DNA from: Coprinus comatus
Taxonomy: Eukaryota; Basidiomycota; Agaricomycetes; Agaricales; Agaricaceae
Reading direction: 5' to 3'
NCBI GenBank assembly: GCA_034638255.1
Contig: JAWPGT010000051.1
Coordinates: forward strand, 62,001 to 126,000
Length of the DNA: 64,000 nucleotides
Shown here: piece after piece, positions 1 through 12,202 of the stretch
How the letters are laid out: each line of letters starts with the position of its first letter
How positions within the stretch are numbered: the stretch's first letter is position 1
Made by a program: the position numbers and the translations under genes
Notes under the pieces: model-generated
The model's database searches: none
The model's input: the letters and a program-made list of their open reading frames with translations, nothing else
Told to the model about the DNA's origin: nothing

Positions 1-2152
1 AAATTCATCTGGTCAACGGAACGTGCAATAATAAGCCTCGAAAGGCTACGCACACCAATAGAACTAGGAGGACGAAGAATGCTAGACATAGAACTAAGAA
101 ACAAAGCAGCGGCAACAATAAACCTACAATCATACCTAAGAACGGGACCAGATAGACCACCCTGGGCATTCCTCCTAGATGACCTACTACGCATGGCCTT
201 TGACAAAAACTGGAAAGACAGAATACAAGACCCACGAATAAACCCCTTCATACAAACCTGGCCACCACCAAACAACATGAACAGCCTCCCCAAACATGCG
301 AAACAAATGTATAACCTAGCCAAAGAGATGAGAATAAAACCACTAATAAACAAAGCTACGGACGAGGTTAAAAATCAAATGCCCATGTGGTACCACCCAG
401 GTAAAAAGCTAAACACCAGGAACGCCACATACAACAAAAAAGCGACCCATCTGAGAAGGGTACATGGGATAAACCTAGTACTACACGCAAACAGAACTGC
501 TAGAAAATTACTAAACGAAGAACACCAAACAACAAATGAATGCGAATGTGACGAATGCGAGGGAGAAAGAAACATACTAGAATGTAACACCCCCCACGAA
601 TGTGCCCTATATGCCCAAAAACTAATAGAAAACCTAGAGGAACCCTGGAAACCAACGAGACTAAAAGGTGACGACAACCACCCCAAACAAAGGGAAAAAA
701 TAAAACACAACTTCGAACAGCAAAACGAAATAACACACCTGGATGACATTTTCCGAGTACTACCACCCAAAAACTCCAAGGACACATCCCTAGAAAATAG
801 ATCAAACTTCTACAAACCCAAGCTCGAAATAGGTCCAGTTGAGGGGAAACTCACAGTATTCACAGACGGATCCTGCGCAAAAAAACGGCTTCGAAGAAGC
901 AACTGCAGGCAGCGGAATCTTCTACAACCCCAACGACCCCAGAAACCTAGCAGTAAGAGTACCCCAAGAAAACCCAACCAACAACACTGCTGAACTACTC
1001 GCTGTAATGCTAGTTCTAGCAAACACAGACCCCAGAAGAGACATCACCATTAAAACTGACTCTAAATATGTTATAAATACAATAAATAACGCAAACAAAG
1101 CTGAAGACGAAGATCATCTATTCACAAAAAATAAAGAACTAACAAAAGACACAATTAACCTAGTAAGAGCAAGAACAGGAAAAACGAAATTAAAATGGGT
1201 AAAGGGACATAGCAACGACCCTGGAAACGACGCTGCAGATAGACTAGCGAACCAAGGTGCCGCAAAAAACATAACCCAAGGCCCAAAAATAAAACCAAAA
1301 AACACAATACCAGAAGGCCTAAAACTATCCAAAACCACCCAATCCAAACTATATAGGGCACTACTGAGTAAATGCAAACCCCCGAAAGAAAAAATATGCA
1401 AAGAGATGATAGAAAAAACAAAAATGGACCTAAAAGAACGCTATGACCTAACCCCGACCGAAGAAGCAATCTGGACCCCCCTAAAAAAATCAAAAAACAT
1501 AACCAAGAAGATAAAAGAATTCCTATACAAATCACTGAAAGGAGCCCAGAAAATAGGAAAATATTGGGATAACATCCCAACCTTGCAGGAGAGAGGAAAA
1601 TGCCCCGAATGTGGAACGTACGAAGACCTAGACCATATATTAACCCGCTGCGAAATCCCCGGACAAGAAGAAGCCTGGGAAGCAGCAGGCGACATATGGA
1701 AAAACCAACCAAACGAAATATGGGACAAACCTCTACTAGGAGAAATCTTAGGAATAGCGTCAACCAACCTCAAAGACGAATCAAATAAACCCCTCCAAGG
1801 AAAAACAAGACTATGGCAGATCCTAATATCAGAGACAGCACACCTAATCTGGGCGACAAGATGCAAGAGAACCATACAAAATAACAATGAAGGAAACAAA
1901 TGGCCCACAAAAGCTGAAATACGCAACGCCCTAAGAAAGAAAATCGAGAAAAGAGTAAGACTAGACTGTAGTGCGACAAACGAAAGACGCTACAAAAAGA
2001 AAGCTATAAAAAAGCAACTGGTCAAAAAAACATGGGAAGAGATACTAATAAAAAACAATCAAGCTAGAGACGACTGGATCTCTAGCTCCGGGGTTTTAGT
2101 GGGTATAAACATGAGAAACCGAAACCCTGTCCCTAGGACAGGACTAGGATAA
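1..2152 (+). pseudogene. LINE ORF2 C-terminal part (RNase H, zinc knuckle), frameshifted
   Basis: The frame is open from the first base. The RNase H domain begins as LTVFTDGSC around 850-878, then the frame breaks in a run of seven A (879-885). The continuation, NGFEEATAGSGIFY, is in the +1 frame up to the stop at 2152. Acidic residues expected of RNase H are present: D in FTDGS, E in NTAELLAV, D in IKTDSKYV and D in HSNDPGNDAADRLAN. One A too many in the homopolymer explains the break. The protein would replicate the element; as read it is split in two. The second half has lysine-rich stretches that fit nucleic-acid binding. Confidence 0.85.
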
Positions 2153-2292
2153 CAGTTTGAGTCCCACACTGCCTACGAGCGTGCGTAATAAGCATTTCCT
2201 CGGGTGGACAACCATAGCTAACCACGAGAGCTGACTTGTCAGGGGATCGTGTCTCATGCTCCACAAAAAAAAAAAAAAAAAAAAAAAAAAAA
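1..2292 (+). mobile_element. Non-LTR retrotransposon (LINE), 3' part with poly(A) tail
   Basis: The window opens inside the element; its 5' end, endonuclease and reverse transcriptase lie outside. Visible in order are the post-RT linker (GGRRMLDIELRNKA near 70-120), an RNase H domain (about 840-1265), a CCHC zinc-knuckle-like motif (CPECG...DHILTRC, about 1600-1655), a stop at 2150-2152, a 110-bp 3' untranslated region and a 28-nt A run at 2265-2292. An A tail with no LTR is typical of LINEs copied by target-primed reverse transcription. The RNase H after RT fits fungal Tad/I-like clades. Target-site duplication cannot be checked because the 5' junction is not in the window. Confidence 0.9.
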
Positions 2293-3890
2293 CACCCATG
2301 TAGATCCCTGACATGCCATAACCCGACCTATATCCTCTATGTAAGCAATTGGCGAGGCCCTGTGGTGTAATTTGATGGGAAAGTCAAAGGCAACCTGATA
2401 TGATTTAATACGTCTCAAAGGGTTCGAGAGCTCATGACAATTCGAAAGGTCCGTGATCTGGACAGAAGATTGGTCAAACATAATCGAAGAGAAGGGATTC
2501 AAGCCAAACATTCCCTTGCGATTAAATACAGTGTCCACATCCAACTCCCCTTTACCAACGCTGGAGATAATAGGTGACGTCCTATCATTTGGGAAAAGAA
2601 CACGTTGAAATTCTCCCGACCACAACATCCAAGTCACTTGCGTCCCACCATAACATGGTAAGAGCACTGAATCGAAAGAAGGCGGATAGGGAATTTTGTA
2701 AAGCAGTCGAATAGAATGTGGTGTAGTGGTTTCTTGATCACAAACCACTTCCAAGATATAGAGACTACTTGTGATTAGAGCAATGGCACCGAACATTGTT
2801 TCATTTATGAATATAAAAGCCTGTAAACAACGGTGAGACCATAAAATCTTCTCATTGGTATAGAACCGTACCATTAAAGATTCATATGCTCCGTCTTCCT
2901 TCAATAGATATGTGACAGGTTCAATCTCCAATACATCTATGCTTTTCCCAATGGTTGGAGAGTAGTGGAATAGTTTGATTTCGGTCGACTCAGAGTACCC
3001 AATTAAATAGTTCCTATTGAAGGTCCATGGATACAGATTCAACCAAGCTCGAAATGATATCAGTCGCTCTGCAACCAAAGTAGCAGTTGGACCATGTCCT
3101 CGGGTTTCCAGTTGGAATACATGCACTCGTATTGTATCTGGAATCACGTGTGTCAGTGTGATAAGTGATTGCTTCTGAACAACAGCTTACCGTCCCCAAT
3201 TCTAATTGCAACTGCAATACGACAGCGCCATGGTGACTCAGATCGATCAACCCAAATAGCATCCCAAAGTATATCGTTCTGGAAAGGGACCGTATCAGAA
3301 AGTTCAAATAGAGGGATTGGTTTCCGATCGGGATAATCCAGGTCAACGGCGTATGTTGAGTATATATTTTGAATAAGCAACCACCGACCACCAGGAAGAA
3401 CATGGTGTTCAAATGCAGGTCCTTTCCACCCGTCATTGTTTCTGATAACACGAGCTTTTGGTTTTGCTTGGATTGAACCGGAGAGAACGCGTCGCGAAAG
3501 TTCTCGTCTAAGTACCCATTCTTCCAGTTCTTCTGTTGTGTAATTCTCAACACGATCTTCAGGTGGACAGATGCGATAGTTGTCTTGCAATCTCTCCAAC
3601 AGATTAATCCAGATTTGACGCGTGTGAGTGACAGAGAAGAACAATTTGCATGTCTACTCGGAGCTTGTTAGCATAGTAGTCATATAAAGGAAGACATATC
3701 GTACTTTTCTCATTTCCAGCAACCCTGCACAATCCAAGAGCATGGCGATTCGTGTCAGAATTTCAGGAGGAAGATCCAACAATAATATTGGCAGAGTAGT
3801 GGCGTTGGTGTTTTTATTCACACAAGCCCAATTTGAAGCGGCAGAAGATTTGAAGGAGGTATAAGCATCATAAAGTCTTATACTCATCAC
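2254..3890 (-). CDS. F-box protein, C-terminus replaced by LINE tail
   Basis: Three exons. Exon 1 (3890-3705) carries the F-box, LDLPPEILTRIAMLLD followed by LLEMRK. A 51-bp intron (3704-3654) joins TCKLFFSVTHTRQIW. A second intron (3190-3138, 53 bp) leads to a long C-terminal exon with a probable WD/kelch-like beta-rich region of no clear motif. F-box proteins of this type present substrates to SCF ubiquitin ligases; the substrate is unknown. After ...MACQGSTWV the frame runs into the T run that is the complement of the LINE poly(A), giving a poly-Phe tail and a stop at 2254, so the natural C-terminus is lost. A decayed relative lies at 21.0-22.5 kb. F-box identity is good; function is not known. 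Confidence 0.75.
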
Positions 3891-4272
3891 ACCGCAATTA
3901 TGTGTGTCGAGTGGGTTGGTTCAAGTCACGGAGAGTATGTAAGTTGAATATAAGCGTTGTGATATGACATCATTTTGAAGTACTCAAGTCTTCTCACCAT
4001 TCGGCATTTGAATTATTCACGATTTGTTTTCTATTTCAATGAACGCGCATTTTAGTAGAAGAATGGTAAAACACGGGTATAGTAGCATAAAAAAGAATTA
4101 GGAACTGTGTTACTATATATTGAAGTAGAATCATTACTCTTCAATAGATTACATTCGGCTCAAGGGAAAGAACTGGGAGGTAGTTGAACAAATAGGCGTT
4201 CAATTTTCAATATTGATCGCATTGTCACCACGAACAGCGACTCTATCACCAGACGATTTTGCCCTAGATATT
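3891..4272. other. Intergenic, nothing recognised
   Basis: AT-rich spacer between the F-box gene start and the methionine aminopeptidase stop. It presumably holds the F-box promoter and the aminopeptidase 3' end. No repeat or RNA gene is seen. Confidence 0.5.
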
Positions 4273-5722
4273 TTATTTCGTTAATACATCAACACCCTTA
4301 TTTGTGACCAAAACCATATGCTCTGCTTGGGCACTTCTAGCACAATTCTACAATGTTTCTTTGAATAACCAGATTTTAACGTGCATCAAGATTTTGAAAC
4401 TCACTTCGGTTGAAGCTGCCCATCCATCAGGGAAAATCCAGCCTCGAGGATTCCGACCTTGGACTATACAGGGCTAGCAAAGAAATGTGTTTAATTAGTT
4501 CACGACTAAAATATGAGTAACTGCATAGCGATATACTCACCTCAATTGTAAAGCAATGTCCAGGTTTCATAATCCCTGGTTCATCATTCACTAATTCGGG
4601 GAATTAGTTGATACAGTTGAAGATAATGCAAATATATTAATCTTACAATGATGAAGAATCCAAGGCGTCGTGTGGAATAAAGATCCGATGCCATGACCAG
4701 AGAACTCTGTTGAAACAGAATAGCGCTCATCTAGAAGTCCACTAATTGCCTTTCCGATCTCTTTGAAGGGTCTTCCTGGACCACATGCTTCTATTCCAGC
4801 TTGCAAAGCACGATTTGTCAACTGAACAAGTTCTCTTCCTTGTTCATCCTAGTAAATAATGTGAGAGACTATCAGTAGAGTATCTAGACAACCTTACCAC
4901 GTCCCCGACCAAAAATGTTTGTGAAGTATCTCCATGATATCCATTGAGGTAGACGGTGATGTCTATATTAATGATATCTCCATCGTCCAAAGGGCGGCTT
5001 GATGATCGTGTTCAGTCCAACCACATAGTACAAGTCAGAATAAGAGAACTTACGCATCAGGAATTCCATGAGTAATTATGTTGTTTACGCTACACTCGCT
5101 TCAGATTCATGTACAAGTATTTCGAAACGAAGTCAAATACCTCGTACAACATGAACGTGGAAAATCAGAGTATCCCAGAGGAGATGGATATGCGCCATGA
5201 GCAAGAATGAATTCATGAACCGCTTGGTCTATCGCATCGGTAGTGACACCAACCTTTTCATTTAACAAGAAATTAGGACAATGTCAAAAAAAATAACGTA
5301 AAAATGTGACTTGTACATACCTTCACCAACGACCCAGCATAATCCCTAACTTTCTTCGCCAACTTGGCAGCTTCTCTAACACGCGCCTCCACCTCTCCTC
5401 CCAGTTCAATAATACTTTCAGGTTTATTAATTCCTTGTAACAGTTCTTGACCATTATTGTTCACATAAGGAGGCTTTACAATATTATCCGGAACGTGACG
5501 TGGTTTGAAATGCTTGACACCAAAAATAAATGGTTCTTCGGGGAGAATTACACTATAATATCCAAAATCCTCAGCAGTATCATCGATGATAACCTCGTCG
5601 GAATCTGTTTGAAGTGAATATCTTCGTAATTTTATTTTAGAGAGAGTAGGAATGCATGTCGCCGAGTTAGGAGCATGGGCATGTCGAGAAATAATACGCT
5701 GGAGAGATGAAAGCCGAAACAT
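4273..5722 (-). CDS. Methionine aminopeptidase type 1, probably mitochondrial
   Basis: Removes the initiator Met from new proteins. The N-terminus ([17 protein letters not shown]...) is basic and Ser/Arg-rich with no acidic residue for about 30 positions, as in a mitochondrial presequence, so this is probably the MAP1D-like form rather than the zinc-finger cytosolic one. Family landmarks follow: ITHGIPD with the substrate-binding His, the metal ligand Asp pair in [32 protein letters not shown] and [10 protein letters not shown]. Several short introns interrupt it (for example after HGIPDA, near 5053). The last residues are NKGVDVLTK, stop at 4273-4275. It is in tandem with the upstream peptidase, 166 bp apart. 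All catalytic ligands appear present. Confidence 0.88.
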
Positions 5723-5888
5723 AGCAAGGGATCGACGCTAGGTTTGGCTTTGGTGAGATTTGATTTGTCAGCAGGATCCTCACAGGGTTCTCATTTTAGT
5801 CTTCTTCACACAAACATCCCAATGATAGCTTTTATATTTAATCTTTAAATAATTCTGCCCTTTTACATTCACTTTATGTGTTAACCTC

Positions 5889-7332
5889 TCAGCATCTGGT
5901 GTTGGCATAAACTTGGGTGGTGAAACACTATCCAAGTTAAAAAAACCGACGGTCAGCCACCAGGTATACATGTATAAGAAATACTTACATTGAAGTTATC
6001 AGCGTTTCTGATCTTGTTAGAGTCAGAAAGAGATTGATCAGCTGAGCAACCGTAGGTGACATCATCGGTGTCAGCAACAGCATGGGTGATCTAAGAAATC
6101 CTCATCAGCATTTTTCGTCACAAATCACAGGAAGTCAAGGTCTTACCTCATGCAAAGTTGTACCACCACGAACATTCCTGGAAGCTACGCTGGTTCCACT
6201 GCAAAGGTTAGAAGTGGCGACCTCATTGAAGAAGATGCTGCAGTAATAAATCTAAAAAAATGAAAAGATGTTCTGTGAGTACTTCAACTGCGAAGTGATT
6301 ATTATCTCTACTCACGTTGGTAGTGGCAATGACAGTATATGCGATGACACCGCTAGAGCAGGCACCGTAACTATCAGTGCAGCTCAAACTACATGATCCG
6401 CTTTCGTCAGAATTTCTCATTCAACAGCGAAATTACAAAAGAAAACTCACGTGCGGCCGCTTGAATTCTCACTTGCAACAGCGTTCAAGACCGAGGTAAC
6501 TCTTGAAGCGGTGTTGGCTCCCCAGTAAGACCTGTAGAGGGTATCTGAAGTTCCCCTGCTAGAGACATAGAAGAACCACCGGAAGCAAGGGATTTAGCCT
6601 CGCTGTAGCTGGCATCGATGAAGGATTTCCTGGAACTGTTGGTGCAAATATTGGTGGCACGTTTGTTGAGGGGCATTTCACGCTTTTCGATGTCACCACT
6701 GACTTCAACCTCAACGCTGGTTGAATCAGCAGAAACCTTGGTGAGTTCCTTGGAAACTCTGACATTGTCAGCTGCGTTCTTTGCAATAGCAAAGTCAGCG
6801 ACTGGCTCAAAGGTGTATTTACCAGCACCCGCGGCGGCGAAATCGAAGAGGTGAGCAACTAAGAGGTTTTTACTTTAGTCTACTTCTTTTTATAAGAATC
6901 CAAAAAAGGCTTACTTTCGTGGTCAACAGTGACGGTCTCACCAGGTTGGATGACGGTGTATGCAGTATCATCAGCATCTTCCAAAGAGACGGACATCTGC
7001 GAAAAAAATTAGTTCCAAAAATCTAGACGCTCGTTATAGCGGCTATATGAAGTTACCTTGATACCGGTGAAAGGGACAACTTCACCATCCTTCTTGACTG
7101 TGAAAGATCTAGTGGGCAATTTGCCATCGAGGACGGTGCCATATTTCAAGATCTTGACAGCCTCAGAACCAGAGTTGGTAACTGAAGCAGTGAACTTGAG
7201 TTGATCGATAGAGTTAACGGTAGCAGAGGGAGCAGTGACAGCAACGGTGAGACCTTCGGCTCTCTTATAAGGGGAAGCCAATGCAGCGCTCATAAGGCTT
7301 AGAGCGACGAGGGAGCGGAAGAAAGTCTTCAT
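5889..7332 (-). CDS. Secreted M35 peptidase (deuterolysin / peptidyl-Lys metalloendopeptidase type)
   Basis: A signal peptide (MKTFFRSLVALSLMSAALA) is followed by a beta-rich propeptide (about 160 residues) ending in a Kex2-like dibasic region, EKREMPLNKR. The mature part begins ATNICTNSSRK. The zinc site is GGTTLHEITHA (HExxH) with downstream DTDDVTYG, the aspzincin pattern, and NADNF near the end matches the conserved tail of fungal Lys-specific enzymes. The C-terminus is reached through an intron (donor after NADNFN) and ends CFTTQVYANTRC. One oddity: the frame shifts by -1 near 6569-6572, between SGGSS and YVSSRGTSD, so as read the mature domain is interrupted. This is either a sequence error or a recent mutation. 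Role: extracellular protein breakdown. Confidence 0.82.
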
Positions 7333-7420
7333 CTTTGCAAGGAGAACTTGAAGTGTGTAGGTCTAAAACGTGCAAGACACCAGAGGCGCTGTTGGTATCT
7401 TCTCTATCTTTTCCTAACAT

Positions 7421-7430
7421 CCTTTTATAC
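7421..7430 (-). promoter_or_regulatory. TATA box of the M35 peptidase
   Basis: Minus-strand GTATAAAAGG lies about 90 bp upstream of the start at 7332, a usual position for a fungal TATA box in a regulated secreted-enzyme gene. Confidence 0.5.
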
Positions 7431-10010
7431 TTTCTGGAGAGAGAGACCATTCAATTAACTTATCTATATGTCTAATCAAGGTTGTCATAGGTTAACATTT
7501 TACACATGTGTAGGCGGAGAAAAGGGAACGGATAAGAAGTTTCGGCATCGACATCGAAGATAATTCAACACATGGTTAGTAGTCAATGAAGCATTATTGC
7601 TTGCTTTTGGGAAGTCACCCATTACTCCGGGGGTAATTATGGTTACGCTGTATAGCAGTGTGCACAGTTGATTTGTTAACCCCGAAAATGCTAATTTTGG
7701 GCATATCTGATAGGCCTGATGTCACTTTCCTTGCTCATTTACATTTCCCTGGTGAGTTTCCGTAACAGGATATTAATACATCCTACCCTTATGAACTTTG
7801 AAGTATGTTACATGCACCCACAACGTCGAAAAAAGGTGAATGAACCTGAGAGCAGATGCTTAGCGGGAACTCATATAGAAGGTGAAGTAGTACATTTCGG
7901 ATTCTCTTAGCACTTGATGCTTCTTCATTCAGCATGCTTGTCGGACATCGTGTGATCTACATACAACATGTACTTCTAAGATCATTGGAGGGAGAGATTT
8001 GATTTCTGGGATAATGTACAACCTGCAACCATGGTACATGGTACACGTGAAAGGGTAACAATCCTTTTTGTATTAACTTGTCACTATGTAAGATGGATAT
8101 AGATGGCCAGGGCATGCCGCATGCCGCAACGGGTCGTATGGGTACTTTTATTTTTTGATGGGTACAATTAGAATCGGTGCATGACCAAGATGAGGGTCGA
8201 TCCTTGAATAAGGTAAGTTCATACTTCCTTTAAACCTTGCGAGGCTTCGAAATCTGATGATGATGATACTATCTGGTATATCACCCCCTTCGAATAAATG
8301 TGCATTGCATGATCCTGATGTTTGTGTTTGATGTAACTTACGGTCATAAAGCATGATTTCTCCTGGTATAGTATAGTATATTTGTCATAAGTGGGATATA
8401 ACATCGTGGATGGTTAGATCATAGGATCATAAGGTAGAAACTCGTAATTAACCACCGAACCGGCAATAATAAGAAACTTTAATGGAATACATGTTTTTGA
8501 GGAGCTTTGGTTGCGAAGAGACTTGTTAGAATTTCAAGATATTCAGGATTGCGGGAGTGTGATTGTTTTTTGGATACCCGGTTGGGATAATCTACGGCAC
8601 CAAGATTAGATAGCAACGCTTTTTGGATTCTGAGGGCTAAAGGAAGTCAACCGTAGTAACATGTGGAATACAATTCTACATTCTACACCTCCCCCCATAT
8701 TCACTTATCGATAGAAGGTTGAATTATCTATCTTCAATGAACACCAGATGCATCATGCATGTGGAGCTTTACCACATGGAAACCATTCTCTTAGCCTTGA
8801 GAGGTCTAACTTATGTAGGAAACGCAAATGAACTTAATACTAGTACTATTATTGTCTATCGAATGTTTCAATAGTCGAAGCATGGACGAAGAAGCTATAT
8901 GGAACGTAACAGAAGGAACATAATTCAGGTTAGATCGACGATGATAATGGTTATTTGTGTTGTCACAACTGTACAGTCTTTTGATAGGTGATTCGTGGAA
9001 GCGTTTTTATCTCATGCTTGAAGTAACAAATTTTGTGATGGAGGATTCAAGATGATTCATGATTTTCGATTTTCGTCAGATCGAAAGAAATAAGTATCTG
9101 TAAGCTAATTGATGAATGATAAGTGATTGCGATTATAGGTCACCTGAATCAAGTTAACCTTAAAGCAATTCTCATTATCACCGAATTCTCATTATCACTA
9201 TCAATTCAAATAACCGACGTCACCGAAACTAGCATTCTATTTTTAGAACACTTCGATCAACAAGCCAACTGCATATGCACTTTATGACTCAATAAGAACA
9301 CGGAACTTGTGGAAACCCCCATGAGATTCTCGTTTTCGAAGTGAGTTGTTCGGAATCCGCCCTTATCTCGGCTTCTTTTTTAGTAGTCACAGGTACAAGT
9401 AAATGGTCATTGGTCATTGGTTACAGTTGTGTCGGTCACAAAATGCCTCTTTTACCTCTTGGGTACATCGTTCAGATTATGGAGTATGATACTACTAAAA
9501 TGCTTTTGTGGTGCCAAGTTGTCGGGACTCGGTGCGTGGGGTTATGAGTATGAAGAGGATGGAATTCGATTGACTCTCTAGATTGGCTCACAAGATTCCT
9601 TGATCTCAGTGATTATGATTACGATAATCATATACTGTACTTGGGAAAATTTAATAATGATGAATACTTACTTCAATCGCTGAGGTAGAGTATTCAAGCA
9701 ACCTCTCTCTTACTCCTTATAATTCCCACCATCACCCACTTCCCTTATCCCTTGGACCTCATCTCTATTACAATCTACAACTTGAATACCGTTCGTATTT
9801 CGGGTCCTATACAAAACTACTTTAACTCAAGTATCAGTTAAAGGTTTAGTACATAATCCAATTTACTCAACACAACAACACAAGGCGACAATACCATCAG
9901 ATTCCGAGGTTCTGGATTCAATCCCAAGTTTCGCATCGCATAGAATAGAATAGAATAGAATAAATCAGTACAGTACAGTACACCTCCTACTTATACTTAA
10001 ACTTAAACTT
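7431..10010. other. 2.6-kb intergenic stretch, no gene seen
   Basis: No reading frame here looks like a real gene. It contains a short GCATGCC repeat (about 8114-8127), a direct repeat of AATTCTCATTATCAC near 9170-9200, and short arrays of AATAG and CAGTA at 9946-9980. The part near 7431-7700 is probably peptidase promoter; the end near 10000 is the CDK8 3' side. Confidence 0.5.
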
Positions 10011-12068
10011 TCAACCTAACCTAGCCTTTTTCCTCGTATGACCATTCCCACCTTGTCCTTGTCCTTGTCCTTGACCTTGACCACCATTCCCACCATTCCC
10101 ACCACTCAAACTAGTAGTAGTAGTAAAACCCGTAGTAGTACTAGTACTTCCCGGTTTTGAATGAGATTGAGATTGAGATGGACCAAAAGGTCCACCACCA
10201 CCACCACCGCCAACGCCAGGGTTTGCATTTGCATTTGCGTTTGTGTTGTTATTACCACTTGGACCAGGATTAGGATTGGGATTAGGATTAGGTTGATGTG
10301 AAGTGTTTTGTTGAGTTGCTAATGGCATCATTGAAGGTGCATCGTCTTGTGTTATTCTACGGTGTGGTGGAAGTTGATGGGTTGGTACTGTTTCGAATGC
10401 ACTGGATGTTAAAACGTGTTATGAGAGTTATGAGTCTTTTTTTTTGGTGTTTTGAAGGGAAGGAAATTGGGGATGTTGGAAGTTGGAAGTTTTGTGGAGG
10501 AGGGGGTTAAAAGGATTTTTTGAATAAAATAAAATAAAATAAAAAACGGAAACGAAATGGGAATGGGAATGATAAACGACTCATGTTATGTTTATGTTTA
10601 TCATTATCGAATGAAGAGTTTGAAAAAAAAAATGAAATCAATGTAATGTAGTAGTAACTCACTTCCATGTGGGTTTCGGATCTTCATGAAACCATTTATG
10701 ATGAAGTGCTTCTTTTGCAGTTAATCTATTATCTGGATCATATGCAAATAATTGACGTAGAAGGTCATAGCCTTGTTGTGAACGAATACGTGAATGACAC
10801 CATTCTTCCAAGTGGTCTTGGTATCTATAAAAACCCATCAAAGGGTGAGTATGTGAATGTAGAATAGAAAAATAAAATAAAAGAGAAAATTTTGGCTTTT
10901 TTTGTTAGAATCGGAAAAATTGGAGGAGGGGAGGGGTGAAGAATAAGTGGCTTTAGAACATACCGATCCAATCTTCTCATATTCTGATATTCTGGCATAT
11001 CAACCAAACCTGGCCAATCCTTTTCTGATAGAATCCCATTCAAAAAAAAAAAACTAATAGTTACCATAGACATAGAACCAAAAACATACCTTCAGGTGTA
11101 CCCAAAACTTCGAAAATCTTTAAAAGTTGATCCCTTTGAAAAGGAACATTCTTCTTCGAATCCAATTTCGCTTCTTCACCTTTAAAAATAGGACGAAGAC
11201 TAGCAAGTTCAGCCATAACACAACCCACTGCCCAACAATCAATAGCTTTATTATAATGTTTTGCACCCATAAGTAATTCTGGTGCTCGATACCATATGGT
11301 TACGACTACTTTGTCACCAGCGAAAAGGGGTTGAAGAGGTTCGTAACATAAACGTGCTAAACCTAAATCACCGATTTTGACGATTCCGGATAAGGTTATT
11401 AGGATGTTTGCGGGTTTGAGATCGCGATGAAGGATGTGACAGGAGTGTAGGTAGAGAGACCATTGAATAGTTGATAGATTAGGGATTTGAGAAGTGAGGT
11501 TGATATTGGAGCTCGTATAGTTTGGGAGTGGTGGTGAATGATTTGCTGTGGTGAAGGTTGTTGAGATATTTTAATTTAATTATTGTGAGGTAGATAGAAC
11601 GTACTAAAAAGTCATGTTCTGCGTATTCGAAAACCATGTAGATGGATTTGTCTTCTAGTATGACTTCTTTGAGAGATACTATATTCTCATGATTGATTTC
11701 TCTATTCAGCTACAGAAAAATTGAGTACGTTGCAGAGAAACAAGAATACAAAAAGAACTGACTGCAATTTCTCGTATAGCACTCTGACTGATACCAGTAT
11801 AAGTGACTACATCACCCTCCTTATCTGGTTTGAACTTTTTAATAGCATGAATTCTCCTATCGTCTTCTAGGCTTTGAGCTTTGTATACACGACCATAGGT
11901 TCCAGAGGAGATAAAGCCCAATATTGCGTATTTGGAGGTTACCATACGATGACTGTTGTCTCGTTTCTGGCGATAGAGACGCATGGGATCATGATGAAGA
12001 ATGTTATTTGACCATTCGTCTAGCATAGTGGTTGTAGTCCTAGTGCCATACCCTGTTTCGTTGGGCAA
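10011..12068 (-). CDS. SSN3: Cyclin-dependent kinase 8 (Mediator kinase, Ssn3/Srb10)
   Basis: Nuclear Ser/Thr kinase of the Mediator kinase module that works with cyclin C on RNA polymerase II. Landmarks in order: glycine loop [19 protein letters not shown], the PSTAIRE-like helix [56 protein letters not shown] and PIFKGEE...[16 protein letters not shown], which is the CDK8 subtype signature. The tail is low-complexity (NPNP, poly-Gly, GQGQGQ) and ends RKKARLG. About six short introns. Within the kinase domain the frame slips by -1 near 11450-11454, between QLFNGLS and [11 protein letters not shown]; both sides match the family well, so a missing base in the sequence is the simplest reading. 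It diverges from CHS5 over 134 bp. Confidence 0.88.
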
Positions 12069-12202
12069 TGAGGATGACGAGCGTTGAGTGTGAAATTGGG
12101 GTATGGGAACTAAATACCTAATGTGGAAATCCTATCTTCTGGAGCGTTGGCATTGCCAGTCTCGATCTACAGACTCATAACAACGACCACGAAGCTTATA
12201 GA
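12069..12202. promoter_or_regulatory. Shared divergent promoter, CDK8 / CHS5
   Basis: 134 bp separate the two start codons, which point away from each other, so both promoters and 5' leaders must fit here. No clear TATA box is seen. Confidence 0.5.

Noticed and set aside
6618..6854. 78-codon open frame on the plus strand
   Set aside because: It lies within the M35 peptidase exon on the opposite strand, whose protein features are clear; an antisense shadow.
6560..11460. Programmed -1 ribosomal frameshifting in the peptidase and CDK8
   Set aside because: The sites lack a common slippery heptamer and a downstream structure, and occur in unrelated genes. A missing base or mutation is simpler.
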